Positions 1-8,642 of a DNA stretch of 64,000 nt are shown here, in pieces (the first letter of the stretch is position 1; every line of letters starts with the position of its first letter). The DNA comes from Fimbriimonadaceae bacterium (GTDB taxonomy: Bacteria; Armatimonadota; UBA10988): contig JADZEX010000042.1 in assembly GCA_020850355.1 (NCBI GenBank), positions 1 through 64,000 on the forward strand, in the 5' to 3' direction. Both the position numbers and the translations under genes were made by a program. The notes below the pieces were generated by a model. The model was not told the DNA's origin and did no database searches. It saw only the letters and a program-made list of their open reading frames with translations.

Positions 1-1
1 A

Positions 2-103
2 GGAGCCGGCATGAACTGGAGCCCCGACGGTCTGACCGCCCTGCTGACCGTCCTGGCCGACGAGCTCACCGACCCAGCCGTCCGCCGGCCCCGCGCCGCC
101 TGA
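2..103 (+). CDS. C-terminal end of a gene cut by the window edge, or a 30-codon ORF
   Basis: The frame is open from the left edge to a TGA at 101-103 and ends in LADELTDPAVRRPRAA. It may be the tail of an upstream gene. An AGGAG at 1-5 sits five bases before an ATG at 11, so a free-standing 30-residue ORF (11-103) is also possible. No family is recognisable from so short a piece. The following gene begins about 130 bases later. Confidence 0.3.
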   Translation, partial: GAGMNWSPDGLTALLTVLADELTDPAVRRPRAA

Positions 104-230
104 CCCTACGCTGTGACTCGCACCCCCCGCGGGGGAGTCCCTCCCAGCGGCGCCGGGGGCGTGGTATCCTATGCGCACAGGCCGCGGTCGCCGAGCGCCG
201 CGGCTGGCTGCGGCCCACAGCGGAGGGATG

Positions 231-977
231 ATGCCGACGGCGGTCTTGGTGGAATGGGGCGAGCTGGACGACGACCTGGCGTCGCGGGCGCCAGCGCCAG
301 GGCTGCTGCCGCTGGCGGGCCGGCCGTTGGTGCAGTGGGCGGCCGAGACCTTGCGCGCCTGCGGTGATGTCGACCGGCTGGTGCTGAGTGGCCCGCCGGC
401 CTACGCCGCGCAGACCCAGGCGCTCGATCTGTTCGACGACGCCCACCTGCTGGCGGCCCGTCCGGCCGCCCGGCTGGAGGCGCTGCTGGAGTACTGCGCG
501 GGCGACGACGAGCTGCTGCTGTGGCCGACCAACAGCCCGCTGCTACGAGTCGAGATGGTCGAGCAGTTTCTGACCCACGCCCCGCTCGACGCCGCGGTGG
601 CCTGGACGATGGTGCGCCAGGAACGCTTCGAGCAGACCTTCCCTGGCCTACGCCTGAGCGGCCAGCGACTCGGCGGCGATCTGCTGGCACCGGGGCTGCT
701 GGGGCTCGTGCGGCCGGCGGAGCTGACCACCCGCGGCGCCGTGCTGCGGCGGTTGCTGGCCAGCGACAACCCGAAGACCGAGCTCGGCCGACTGCTGGGG
801 GTGGGCTTCGCCATCAAGTTCGGCGCCGGCCGGGCGACGCTGGAAGAGGTCGTGCGGCGGGTCGGCGAGGCCATCGGCCTGGCGGCGGTGGTGCAGGTGA
901 TGCCGCACGCCGAGCTGGCTTTCGCGGTGCGCAGTCGGCAGGCGCATCAACTGGCCCGCCAACGCTTGGAGGCCTGA
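231..977 (+). CDS. Nucleotidyltransferase-like protein with degenerate catalytic motifs
   Basis: The product has about 248 residues and the layout of a MobA/IspD-like NTP transferase: an N-terminal beta strand, then LLPLAGRPLVQWAAETL matching the loop-helix in which such enzymes carry PLxGxPLL, then a later LLLWPTNSPLL segment where GDxPLL is normal. The glycine-rich nucleotide loop with its Arg is missing and the metal-binding Asp position reads TNSP. The C-terminal DxD-like strand is also replaced. Binding without catalysis is therefore possible. The start was set at ATG 231 (ATG 228 is next to it) because GGAGG lies at 222-226; an in-frame ATG at 171 has no such site. The stop is one base before the cdsA start, so the two are probably co-transcribed. 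The family is inferred from fold pattern only. Confidence 0.5.
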   Translation: MPTAVLVEWGELDDDLASRAPAPGLLPLAGRPLVQWAAETLRACGDVDRLVLSGPPAYAAQTQALDLFDDAHLLAARPAARLEALLEYCAGDDELLLWPTNSPLLRVEMVEQFLTHAPLDAAVAWTMVRQERFEQTFPGLRLSGQRLGGDLLAPGLLGLVRPAELTTRGAVLRRLLASDNPKTELGRLLGVGFAIKFGAGRATLEEVVRRVGEAIGLAAVVQVMPHAELAFAVRSRQAHQLARQRLEA

Positions 978-978
978 C

Positions 979-1866
979 ATGCTGCCGCCGCGGATCATCA
1001 CCGGCACCGTCTACCTCTTCGCCTGGCTGCTGCTGGCCTGGCTCGGCGGCTGGCCCCTGACTCTGGCGGTCTGCGCGTTGTCCTTCGTCGCCGTGCTCGA
1101 GCTGCACTGGGTCGCCAGCCGGCGGCGGCTGCGGCTGGCCAAGGAGATCGCCTACGCGGTCTGCACGGCCTTCGTGATGGCAGCGCACTACTTCGCCAAC
1201 GATCTGGACAACTGGGGCCTGGCGGCGCTGGCGCTGATCGTGATGCTGGTGCTGGTGGACTTCGCGATGCACCTGCAGCTCGGTCTGCGGGCGCCCACCG
1301 CGGGCGTCAGTCTGACGGTCTTCGGCGCAGTCTACTGCGGCCTGTTGCTGAGCGCGGTGGTCCTGGTGCGGGGGCTCTCGCCCGAACTGACCGCCAGTAC
1401 GGCCTTCGGGACGATGAGCCTGGGGCAGCGGCTGCTCTACTTCCTGCTGGTCGTGACGATGGTCAGCGACGTCGGCGCCTACGTGGTCGGGCGGCTGGCG
1501 GGGCAGCGCAAGCTGAGTTGGACGGTCAGCCCACAGAAGACCGTCGAAGGCTGCCTGGGGGGGCTGGTCTTCGCCATCGCCGCGGCCTTGCTGGCGGGGC
1601 ATCTGTTCAACGTCGGCGTGCTCCCGACCAGTGAGCTGCTGCCCTCGCAGGCGGGGCGGATCTCGCTGTGGCACCGCCTGGTGCTGGGAGTGCTGCTGGG
1701 GATCTGCGGCCAGATCGGCGACTTCGGCGCCAGCATCTTCAAGCGCGAGGCCGAGATCAAGGACTACGGCGCCTGGTTCCCCGGCCACGGCGGCGTGCTC
1801 GACCGGCTCGACAGCCTGATCCTCAACGCGCCTCTGCTCTACCTCTACGTGCAGCTCTCGATGTAG
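979..1866 (+). CDS. cdsA: Phosphatidate cytidylyltransferase CdsA
   Basis: Makes CDP-diacylglycerol from phosphatidic acid and CTP, the branch point of phospholipid synthesis, in the inner membrane. The 295-residue product is polytopic with about eight hydrophobic segments. It ends with the family signature: FGASIFKREAEIKDYG followed by FPGHGGVLDRLDS, with the conserved Lys-Asp, His-Gly-Gly and Asp-Arg-x-Asp residues intact. Length is normal for the family. GGAGG at 968-972 lies six bases before the ATG. It follows the nucleotidyltransferase-like gene by one base and converges on the epimerase gene, whose stop is five bases away. Confidence 0.95.
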   Translation: MLPPRIITGTVYLFAWLLLAWLGGWPLTLAVCALSFVAVLELHWVASRRRLRLAKEIAYAVCTAFVMAAHYFANDLDNWGLAALALIVMLVLVDFAMHLQLGLRAPTAGVSLTVFGAVYCGLLLSAVVLVRGLSPELTASTAFGTMSLGQRLLYFLLVVTMVSDVGAYVVGRLAGQRKLSWTVSPQKTVEGCLGGLVFAIAAALLAGHLFNVGVLPTSELLPSQAGRISLWHRLVLGVLLGICGQIGDFGASIFKREAEIKDYGAWFPGHGGVLDRLDSLILNAPLLYLYVQLSM

Positions 1867-1871
1867 TCCAC

Positions 1872-2726
1872 TCAGCTCGCCGCCAGCTCGGCCAGGAACT
1901 GCGCGAAGGTCGCCTGCGGCTGCCATCCCAACAGGCGCTGCGCCTTGGCGATTGGCGCGACTGGCCAGAGGCAGTCGGCCAGCGGGATGCCGTGGCGTTG
2001 CAGCAGGGCCACCGAGCCGGGCCAGTGCTGCTCCAGAACGGCCGCCGGGTCGCGCCGGGAGCGTTGGATGTCCTGGTTGCTGAGCGGCGTGTCGGGCCCG
2101 ATGTGGAACACCTCGCAACCAATCTGCGGGCACTCGGCGGCCAGGATGTTGGCCTCGGCGACGTCGTAACGCCAGACCCAGCGGGCGGTCATCTGATAGC
2201 CGGCCTGTTGCGGCGTCAGCGTATCGACGTTCATGTAGCGTAGAATCGCCGTCGTCAGGCCATGCTGCCGGAGGTAGAACGGCGCCAGGTGCTCGCCGAG
2301 GTATTTGCTCAGCGCGTAGATGGCATCGGGCTTCGGCTGCGTGCCTTCGTCCAGCACGGCGACGCCGTTGGCCAGCCAGTCGCGGCCGCAGACCACCTCC
2401 ATCGTGCTGGACTGCACCATCCGCCGCACGCCGTGGGCGAGCATCGCTTCGTAGAGGTGGTTCAGGCCGATCACATTGACTTCGAGGAACTCCGCGCTGG
2501 AGTGGTCCTTGAGGTGCCCGCCGTGGAAGCCGGCGGGGTGGATCACCGCGTCGCAGCCGGCCACTGCCGCGAACACCGCCTCGCGGTCGCGCACATCGGC
2601 CGTCAGGCGCTGGTCGCCGAGCGGCGGGGGCAGTAGATCGAAGGCCACGGTCTCGTGCCGCCCGGCGCACCGCTCGACGATGGCCCCGCCGATCCGTCCG
2701 GCCGCCCCGGTCACCAGTATGCGCAT
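1872..2726 (-). CDS. NAD-dependent epimerase/dehydratase family protein (extended SDR)
   Basis: A 284-residue extended short-chain dehydrogenase/reductase. The N-terminus carries the dinucleotide-binding motif TGAAGRIGG (residues 6-14), then DVRD after the second strand and QSSTMEV for the active-site Ser/Thr. The catalytic Tyr and Lys are in YALSK (about residues 138-142). Such proteins usually act on nucleotide-sugars or related hydroxy/keto substrates; the substrate cannot be read here. It is convergent with cdsA and lies downstream of the zinc-ribbon membrane protein on the same strand, 46 bases apart. Confidence 0.8.
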   Translation of the reverse strand: MRILVTGAAGRIGGAIVERCAGRHETVAFDLLPPPLGDQRLTADVRDREAVFAAVAGCDAVIHPAGFHGGHLKDHSSAEFLEVNVIGLNHLYEAMLAHGVRRMVQSSTMEVVCGRDWLANGVAVLDEGTQPKPDAIYALSKYLGEHLAPFYLRQHGLTTAILRYMNVDTLTPQQAGYQMTARWVWRYDVAEANILAAECPQIGCEVFHIGPDTPLSNQDIQRSRRDPAAVLEQHWPGSVALLQRHGIPLADCLWPVAPIAKAQRLLGWQPQATFAQFLAELAAS

Positions 2727-2772
2727 CCCGTCGCTCCCGGCGCTGGCTTCGCCAGGTCGGCCAGGGATCCTG

Positions 2773-3474
2773 TCAGGGCCTGGCTGGCGCCCGCAGCATG
2801 GTCTGCGCGGTCGCCAGGAGCTCGGCCTGGGTACCCACCAGGTTGACCGTCAGGGGGCAGGCGCCCGGTGCGCCGGGGCGCTGCACCAGCGTCACCTGCA
2901 GTCGCTGCGTGCCCTGCGCGTCGAGCCGCAGGCGGGCCACCAGGCCAATCGACTCGGCCAGCGGCAGCGGGTCTTCGATGGTGTAATGCTGCAGCGCCGG
3001 GCCGGCCAGCCGCAGCTCCATCGTACCGAGCAACGCGGGATCCCCGGCGATGGTCATCCCGACGCGGGCGCGACCATCCTGGACCCAGACCCGCGGCTCG
3101 TCGAGCTCCAGCCGCAGCCCCCGCTCGACGCCCAGGGTCGACCAGAGCAGCCAGGTCAGCAGCAGCACCGTGGCGGCCGTCAGGCCGACGATCCGGGCGT
3201 TGCCGCTGAGCGGTTGGGCGAAGCGGCTGCCGACCGGTCCGCGCCGCAGACTGCTCTCGAAGCCCTCACAGTAAGGCTTGCCCTCCGCCGCCAGCAGCCG
3301 CGGCCGGGGCGTCGCTGCCAGGCGGCACAGCCCGCGGGCCTGATGCGTGCAGTAACGACACTGCCGCAACTGCTCATGGCAGCGGTGGCAGCGTGGGAAG
3401 CCCATCAGGCCGGGGTAGCTGACCGCCCGGCACTTCGGGCACTGTACGCCCTCCAGCGTCGCTTCGGCACCCAT
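2773..3474 (-). CDS. Zinc-ribbon, single-pass membrane protein of unknown function
   Basis: A 233-residue protein not recognised as a named family. The first 75 residues are Cys-rich, with CPKC near residue 12, CHRCH near 29 and CRYC near 39, then further Cys, suggesting paired zinc ribbons on the cytoplasmic side. One transmembrane helix follows at about residues 93-112 (GLTAATVLLLTWLLWSTL). The remaining 120 residues look like a beta-rich extracytoplasmic domain. A second zinc-ribbon membrane protein with a different layout lies at 10626-11138. The next gene upstream is divergent. Confidence 0.6.
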   Translation of the reverse strand: MGAEATLEGVQCPKCRAVSYPGLMGFPRCHRCHEQLRQCRYCTHQARGLCRLAATPRPRLLAAEGKPYCEGFESSLRRGPVGSRFAQPLSGNARIVGLTAATVLLLTWLLWSTLGVERGLRLELDEPRVWVQDGRARVGMTIAGDPALLGTMELRLAGPALQHYTIEDPLPLAESIGLVARLRLDAQGTQRLQVTLVQRPGAPGACPLTVNLVGTQAELLATAQTMLRAPARP

Positions 3475-3533
3475 CGACCCGAGTATAGGAGCCTGCCGCC
3501 ACGGCGGTCAAACGCCACCGCGTGAAATGCCCC

Positions 3534-3562
3534 TTGACAGCCGCTCGCGGCGGGAGTATCTG
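3534..3562 (+). promoter_or_regulatory. Sigma-70-type promoter for the FAD oxidoreductase-IclR pair
   Basis: TTGACA at 3534-3539, a 17-base spacer and TATCTG at 3557-3562. It is the best -35 match in the window and lies 38 bases upstream of the chosen start at 3600. Transcription would start near 3569. Confidence 0.55.
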
Positions 3563-3565
3563 ATG

Positions 3566-3586
3566 ATCATGTACGATGCGCATGAT
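3566..3586. promoter_or_regulatory. Inverted repeat at the transcription start; candidate operator
   Basis: ATCATG and CATGAT arms (6 bp, perfect) are separated by nine bases and overlap the expected transcription start and leader of the oxidoreductase gene. IclR-family regulators bind short imperfect palindromes near promoters, and an IclR gene is the second gene of this unit, so autoregulation is a reasonable inference. No binding data are implied. Confidence 0.35.
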
Positions 3587-3599
3587 TGAGGAGCGCCAG

Positions 3600-4892
3600 A
3601 TGCGGACGATTCAGGAACCGGCGCGGGCAGTGCCGGTCGCGGGCGAGGTCGAGGTGCTGGTGGCCGGGGCTGGCCCGGCGGGGGTGGCGGCGGCGCTCAG
3701 TGCTGCCCGCAACGGGGCGCGGACGGTGTTGTTGGAGCAGTTCGGTGAGGTCGGGGGGATCTCCACCAGCGGGCTGATGAGTCACTGGACCGGCAGCACG
3801 CGGGGCGGGCTGTACGAGGAGATCCTCGACCGGGCCGACGACTCCGGCGGCGCCGCGCGGCAGACCATCAACCCCGAGCGGTTGAAGACGGCCTATCTCG
3901 ACCTGCTCGAAGAGGCCGGCGTGCGGCTGCGGCTGTACACCTTGGTGTCGAGCGCGCTGGTCACCGCGGGCAGTCTGCGCGGCGTGGTCACCGAGAGCAA
4001 GTCCGGCCGCGAGGCCTTCCTGGCGCAGGTCTGCATCGACTGCACGGGCGATGGCGACGTCGCGGCACGAGCCGGGGCGCCGTACCAGCTTGGTCGTCCG
4101 AGCGATGGGCGGATGCAGCCGATGACGCTGATGTTCAAGGTGGCTGGTGTCGACACCAGTCGGGCGGTCTTTCCCGGTGGCTTCGAGGACAACCTGAGCA
4201 TTCCGGCCGGCCGCATCCAGGATCTGGCGCACGAGCATTTGCCGCAACCGGCCGGGCATGTGCTGCTGTACCGCACCACGCTGCCCGGCGTGGTGAGCTG
4301 CAACATGACCAACATCATCGGCGTCGATGGCACCAACGCCGACGACCTGACCCGCGCCCACGCCGCGGCGCGCCGGCAGATCGAGCCGATCGTCGCGTTC
4401 CTGCGGGCCTGGGTGCCGGGCTACGAGCAGTGCTACGTGATCAGCTCCGCCGCCGTGATCGGGGTCCGCGAGACGCGCCATTTCGAGGGGGAGTACACCC
4501 TCACCGAGGACGACATCCTAGCGGCGCGGGTCTTCGACGACTGGGCGGTGAGCTACGCGCACTTCAACTTCGACGTGCACAACATCACCGGCGCCGGGCT
4601 CGACGAGACCGGGGTGCAGCGCCACTTCCCGCAGGCTCGGGGGTACACCATTCCGTACCGCTGCCTGCTGCCGCGGGGCGTCGAGAACCTGCTGCTGGCG
4701 GGGCGCAGCATCTCCGGGACGCACCTCGCCCACTCCAACTTCCGCGTGATGCCGATCTGCGTCAACCTCGGCCAGGCCGCCGGCACCGCCGCCGCGCTGT
4801 CCACCGCGGCCGGGCTGTCAGTACGGCAGGTGGATGTCGCGGGTTTGCAGCGCCGGCTGCTGGCCCAGGGCATGCTCGATCCGCGGGCCTGA
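3600..4892 (+). CDS. FAD-dependent oxidoreductase (FAD_oxidored family)
   Basis: A 430-residue flavoprotein. The ADP-binding motif AGAGPAGVAAA lies at about residues 23-33, followed by LLEQFGEVGG for the ribose-binding strand. The CTGDGDVAARAGAP segment near the middle and the C-terminal LAGRSISGTHLAHSNFRVM with GQAAGTAAA are typical of the FAD_oxidored (PF12831-type) family, often found in catabolic loci of Planctomycetota, Verrucomicrobiota and relatives. The substrate is unknown. ATGs also occur at 3576 and 3582, but only ATG 3600 has a well-spaced GAGGAG (3588-3593). It is followed 21 bases later by an IclR regulator and faces a sugar isomerase, suggesting control of a small organic substrate pathway. 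Confidence 0.8.
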   Translation: MRTIQEPARAVPVAGEVEVLVAGAGPAGVAAALSAARNGARTVLLEQFGEVGGISTSGLMSHWTGSTRGGLYEEILDRADDSGGAARQTINPERLKTAYLDLLEEAGVRLRLYTLVSSALVTAGSLRGVVTESKSGREAFLAQVCIDCTGDGDVAARAGAPYQLGRPSDGRMQPMTLMFKVAGVDTSRAVFPGGFEDNLSIPAGRIQDLAHEHLPQPAGHVLLYRTTLPGVVSCNMTNIIGVDGTNADDLTRAHAAARRQIEPIVAFLRAWVPGYEQCYVISSAAVIGVRETRHFEGEYTLTEDDILAARVFDDWAVSYAHFNFDVHNITGAGLDETGVQRHFPQARGYTIPYRCLLPRGVENLLLAGRSISGTHLAHSNFRVMPICVNLGQAAGTAAALSTAAGLSVRQVDVAGLQRRLLAQGMLDPRA

Positions 4893-4913
4893 GCGCGGCG
4901 AGGGAGGAGCAGT

Positions 4914-5663
4914 GTGGCCGAGCCGCAGGTCCAGTCCCTGGCGCGGGGACTCGCCATCTTGGAGCTGCTGGCCGAGCGCGGGGCATTGACCGCCACGGCG
5001 GTGGCCGCCGAGCTGGGGATCCACCAGAGCTCGGCCTCGCGGCTGCTGGCCGACTTGCAGGCGGCCGGGCTGGTACGCAAGCCGAGCTACCACCGCTTTG
5101 CGTTGGACTACGGCGCCCTGGTCTTCGCCGGCCGGGCCCTGCAGGGGTTCCCGGCGATCGCCGCGGCGGCTGGAGTCTGCAATCAGATCACCGCCGCGAC
5201 CGGCCTCAACGCGACTGTGGCGATGCTCTACGGGGAGCGCCTGCTCTACCTGACCCGTGCCAACGCCGACCACTCGATGGTCCTGGTGGACACCTCGGAC
5301 TATCCGCTCCACGCCTCATCGCTGGGCTGCCACCTGGCGCACGACCGCGGGCTGCCGGCGGGGACGGCGTTGTTGGGGCGGAGTCTGGCTGCGGCGGGGG
5401 AGGACCCGGCCACCGCGGCCGCGCTGCTGGCCGCGGTCAGCGCCAACATCGCGGCCCACGGGCTGCTGCTCTGGCGCGAGGTGGCGGGCAACGCCCTCAA
5501 CGCCGCGACGACCTTCGAGCTGGACGGCCGCCGCGCCGGGCTGGCGATCTTCGGTGGGGCCGCGGCGCCGACCGCCGAACCGGCCGTGCGCCGCTGGCTG
5601 GCCTGGGGCGCGGCCCGGCTGGTGGACGAGGCCAGGCCAGCCGGACCGCGTGGGCAGGCCTGA
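4914..5663 (+). CDS. IclR-family transcriptional regulator
   Basis: A 249-residue DNA-binding regulator. Residues 6-55 form the winged helix-turn-helix (QSLARGLAILELLAERG, then AAELGIHQSSASRLLADLQ). The rest is the IclR effector-binding domain, with the YLTRA strand and the later GLLLWREVAGNALNAATTFEL region in typical order. Such proteins repress or activate catabolic genes in response to small acids or sugars. The start is GTG 4914, preceded by a strong AGGGAGGAG at 4901-4909. It is the second gene of the oxidoreductase transcript and could act on the inverted repeat at 3566-3586. Confidence 0.88.
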   Translation: MAEPQVQSLARGLAILELLAERGALTATAVAAELGIHQSSASRLLADLQAAGLVRKPSYHRFALDYGALVFAGRALQGFPAIAAAAGVCNQITAATGLNATVAMLYGERLLYLTRANADHSMVLVDTSDYPLHASSLGCHLAHDRGLPAGTALLGRSLAAAGEDPATAAALLAAVSANIAAHGLLLWREVAGNALNAATTFELDGRRAGLAIFGGAAAPTAEPAVRRWLAWGAARLVDEARPAGPRGQA

Positions 5664-5670
5664 GGACGCC

Positions 5671-6468
5671 TCAGCGCGCGCCGCAGGCTTGCAGGCAGGC
5701 CTGCATGTGACCGCGCGTTTCGGCGGCGATCACGGCGCACTGCTCGAGGCTGTACTCCTTGGCGCCGATCACCTCCAGGTCGACCGGGCCGCTGTAACCG
5801 GCCTCGTGCAGCACGCGCAGGTAGCCCAGCAGGTCGATGTCGCCCCGCCCGTTGGCCTGCATCTCGGGCTTGCCCGGCCCCTGCTCGCGGCCTTTGCAGT
5901 CGCGGATGTGGACGTGCTTGACGCGCGACACGACGGCGCCGAGGGCCTCGACGGGGTTCTCGCCGGCGCGGTGGATGTGGGACGGGTCCATGTCGATCCC
6001 GAAGTGCGGCGAGGTGATCGCCGCCATCGCCTGCAAGGTCGTCGGGGTGTTCCAAATCGAGCACCCGACATGCGCCTTGACGCACAGCGTGACGCCGTAC
6101 TTGCCGGCCAGGTCGGCCAGCTTGCCGAGCGTGTCGATCGACGACTGCAGCGTCTCGGGCTCGCTGGTCTTGCCGCCCGGGCCGCAGTTGACGATGGGGA
6201 TGCCAATCTCGGCGGCGGCCTGGAACGCCGTTTCCATACGGGCCAGGTCCTGTGACGGCTGCTCCATCGCCAGCAGCGCCAGGCCGTAAGTGGCGGCATA
6301 GGTCTGGATCGGCTTGACGAGCTCCGGCCAGCGGTCCAGCACGAGATGCTGGCTCATGCCGTCGATGGCCGACAGTTCGATGCCGTCGTAGCCAGCCATC
6401 GCCAGACAGCGGAAGGCCACTTCGAGGTCGTGACCGCCAAACAGTACCGAGTTCGCTCCGAGCTTCAC
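5671..6468 (-). CDS. Sugar phosphate isomerase/epimerase (xylose isomerase-like TIM barrel)
   Basis: A 265-residue member of the AP-endonuclease-2/xylose isomerase-like TIM-barrel family. Metal-binding residues of the family are recognisable in order: the Glu of LLAMEQPS, KAHVG with its His, the GIDMDPSHIHRAGENP segment with Asp and His, VKHVHIRDCKG, and a C-terminal DLEVIG with Glu. Such enzymes isomerise or epimerise sugars, inosose or related polyols. GTG 6468 was chosen over upstream TTG/GTG codons because AAGGAG lies just before it. It ends seven bases from the convergent IclR gene. It probably belongs to the same minus-strand transcript as the SDR gene, 88 bases upstream. Confidence 0.8.
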   Translation of the reverse strand: MKLGANSVLFGGHDLEVAFRCLAMAGYDGIELSAIDGMSQHLVLDRWPELVKPIQTYAATYGLALLAMEQPSQDLARMETAFQAAAEIGIPIVNCGPGGKTSEPETLQSSIDTLGKLADLAGKYGVTLCVKAHVGCSIWNTPTTLQAMAAITSPHFGIDMDPSHIHRAGENPVEALGAVVSRVKHVHIRDCKGREQGPGKPEMQANGRGDIDLLGYLRVLHEAGYSGPVDLEVIGAKEYSLEQCAVIAAETRGHMQACLQACGAR

Positions 6469-6556
6469 AGCCTGCTCCTTCACCAAAGGCCGCGGCGCCG
6501 CGCCGCGAGGGTGGCCATTCGGCCTCGCCGCCGCCGATCCTGCCGGCCGCGCGGGT

Positions 6557-7330
6557 CTACAACCGGCGGACGTGAAAGCCGCCGTCGACGTCGAGAATCA
6601 GGCCGGTCGAGAACGGGAACGCGCCGTCGGCGATGGCCAGCACCGCCGCGGCGATGTCGCCGGGGGTGCCCCAGCGCCGGATCGGCGACAGACCGTCGGC
6701 GATCAGTTGGTCGTACTTCGCCTTCACCGGCCCGGTCATATCGCTCTCGATCACGCCGGGCCGAATCTCGTAAACCCGAATCCCATGCTCTGCCAGGCGG
6801 TCGGCGAAGAGCGCAGTCATCATGCCCAGCGCCGCCTTGCTGAGGCAGTACTCCCCCCGGAAAGTGCTGGCGGCGTAGGCGCTGACGCTGCCGATGTTGA
6901 TGATCTGCGGCGCCGGTTGCGACGGATCCAGCCCGGCGACCATCGCCTGGGCAACCCGTTGCGTCAGGAAGTAGGGCCCGCGCAGGTTGATCCCCATCAC
7001 CCGGTCGAAGGACTCGGGCGTCGCCTGCAGCAGGTCGGTGCGGACCGTCGGTGCGACGCCAGCGTTGTTGACCAGCAGATCGACTCGCCCGAACCGCTCC
7101 AAGGTGAGTGCCAGCAGGCGGTCGTGGTCGGCGAGGTTGGCGATGTCGGCCTGCACCAACAGGCTCGCGCCACCGGCGGCGTCGATCGCTGCGGCGCACT
7201 CCTCGGCCGCCGTCGGGCTGCTGTGGTAGTTCACCACCACGGCCCACCCGGCCGCCCCCAGCGCCTCGGCGATGCCCCGGCCGATACCGCGGCTGGCGCC
7301 CGTCACCAGCGCTACCCGTCGCTCGCTCAT
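6557..7330 (-). CDS. SDR-family oxidoreductase (3-ketoacyl-ACP reductase-like)
   Basis: A 257-residue classical short-chain dehydrogenase. TGASRGIGRG (residues 10-19) binds NAD(P), NNAG follows at about residues 88-91, and the catalytic residues are Ser in NIGSVSAYA and Tyr-Lys in YCLSK. The RPGVIESDM loop and the C-terminal GLILDVDGGFHVRRL complete the fold. Members reduce ketones or oxidise secondary alcohols, and sugar acids or ketoses are common substrates beside isomerases like the neighbour. The start codon lies one base after the stop of the glycosyltransferase gene, whose 3' end supplies GGAGGAG as ribosome-binding site. Confidence 0.85.
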   Translation of the reverse strand: MSERRVALVTGASRGIGRGIAEALGAAGWAVVVNYHSSPTAAEECAAAIDAAGGASLLVQADIANLADHDRLLALTLERFGRVDLLVNNAGVAPTVRTDLLQATPESFDRVMGINLRGPYFLTQRVAQAMVAGLDPSQPAPQIINIGSVSAYAASTFRGEYCLSKAALGMMTALFADRLAEHGIRVYEIRPGVIESDMTGPVKAKYDQLIADGLSPIRRWGTPGDIAAAVLAIADGAFPFSTGLILDVDGGFHVRRL

Positions 7331-7331
7331 G

Positions 7332-8639
7332 CTACTCCTCCGCCGCCTGGCGGCAGATATCGTACACCCGTTGAGCCGCCAGCCCGAAGTCGAGTCGGGC
7401 GCCCGCCGCCTGCGCCCGGGCCGCCATCGCCGGCAGCCGCTGCGGGGCGGACAGCAACGGCGCGAGCGCCGCCCAGAGCCGCCGCGGCACGCCGCGGGCG
7501 GGGTCGGCCGCCACCGCCAGGCCGCCGCCGGGCGGGATCAGCCCGGCCGCCACCGGCGCCGTACTGACCACCGGCAAGCCCGCCCGCAGCGCCTCGGCCA
7601 AGGTCAGGCCGTAGCTCTCGTGGCGGCTCGGAAAGACGTAGAGGTCGGCCAGTTGCCACAGCGCGGCCTTCTGCGGCCCAGCGGCGTAACCCACGAAGTC
7701 GACCCGGCAGGGCAGCGCGGCAGCCTGCCGCCGGAGCCGCGCGACATACCGCTGGCCCTGCATGAAGGCGGCCTCGCCAGCGATCAGCAGCCGCACGTTG
7801 GGCGGCAGCTCCGCACGCGCCGCGCCGCACGCCAAGGCCGCCAGCAGCCGCTCGAGGCCCTTCTCGGGTGACAGCCGACTGAGCGTCAACAGCCGCACCT
7901 CGCCGTCGCGCAGGTCGTACTGCTGTCGCAACTGCGCCGCCGCGCTGGCCACCGCGGCCGGTTCCGTCGGATGCTCCCAGGCGCCCCACGGGACCACCTC
8001 AACGCGGCGCGCGGCAGCGGGGTAGCAGCGGGTGATGACCTCGCGCATCGCGGCGCTGGGGACGATTTGGCGCCGGCCGGTGGCGAGGGCGGCGGCCTGT
8101 TTGCTGAAAACCAGCCGCAGCAACTCGGGCAGCAGCCGGTCGACCGCGGGCAGGCGGCGGTGGAGGCGCGTCAGGCGGGCCGGGTCGAGGCCGCCGAGGT
8201 AGAACCGGGCGAAGTAGTCGACCACGTCGACATGCCACAGCGTCACCACCGGCACCCCTGCCGCCGCCAGCGCGGCGAAGTCGGGCCCCTCGCTCAAGTC
8301 GTTCGCCAGCACCACCAGCCCAGGCCGCCGCTGCGCCAGGATCCAGGCGGTCACGGCGCGCTCGAAGTGGCGGCACAGCCGGCCGTACTGCAGCTCGTTG
8401 AGTCGCACCAGATCGCGCGGCCCGCGGCCCGGCGGCCAGGGGATCGGGACCTGCTGGTACCGCACCCCCGGCGCGGCGAAGTCCTCGCCGAGCCCGAGCA
8501 GCGTCAGCTCGGTGTGCTGGGTCGCCCCCCAGACGCGCAGCAGTTGCTGCACCACCGCGGCGCCACCGCCGACCGGCACGCTGCCCGGCGAAACGCCGCC
8601 GTGCGCGGCGGTGACCACAATCTGCGACAACGCTGCCAC
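7332..8639 (-). CDS. Family 4-type glycosyltransferase
   Basis: A 435-residue GT-B glycosyltransferase. The C-terminal half shows the donor-binding pattern of group 1 enzymes: VRLLTLSRLSPEKGLERLLAAL, then FVGYAAGPQKAALWQLADLYVFPSRHESYGLTLAEALRAGLPVVST with the E-x7-E motif. The N-terminal half has the acceptor-side GGVSPGSVPVGGGAAVVQQL loop and a VVTLWHVDVVDYF strand. It probably transfers a sugar to a surface glycan or lipid. The start is GTG 8639, three bases after the TlpA-like gene stop, and the 3' end abuts the SDR gene, so the three form one transcript. Confidence 0.85.
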   Translation of the reverse strand: MAALSQIVVTAAHGGVSPGSVPVGGGAAVVQQLLRVWGATQHTELTLLGLGEDFAAPGVRYQQVPIPWPPGRGPRDLVRLNELQYGRLCRHFERAVTAWILAQRRPGLVVLANDLSEGPDFAALAAAGVPVVTLWHVDVVDYFARFYLGGLDPARLTRLHRRLPAVDRLLPELLRLVFSKQAAALATGRRQIVPSAAMREVITRCYPAAARRVEVVPWGAWEHPTEPAAVASAAAQLRQQYDLRDGEVRLLTLSRLSPEKGLERLLAALACGAARAELPPNVRLLIAGEAAFMQGQRYVARLRRQAAALPCRVDFVGYAAGPQKAALWQLADLYVFPSRHESYGLTLAEALRAGLPVVSTAPVAAGLIPPGGGLAVAADPARGVPRRLWAALAPLLSAPQRLPAMAARAQAAGARLDFGLAAQRVYDICRQAAEE

Positions 8640-8642
8640 GGT

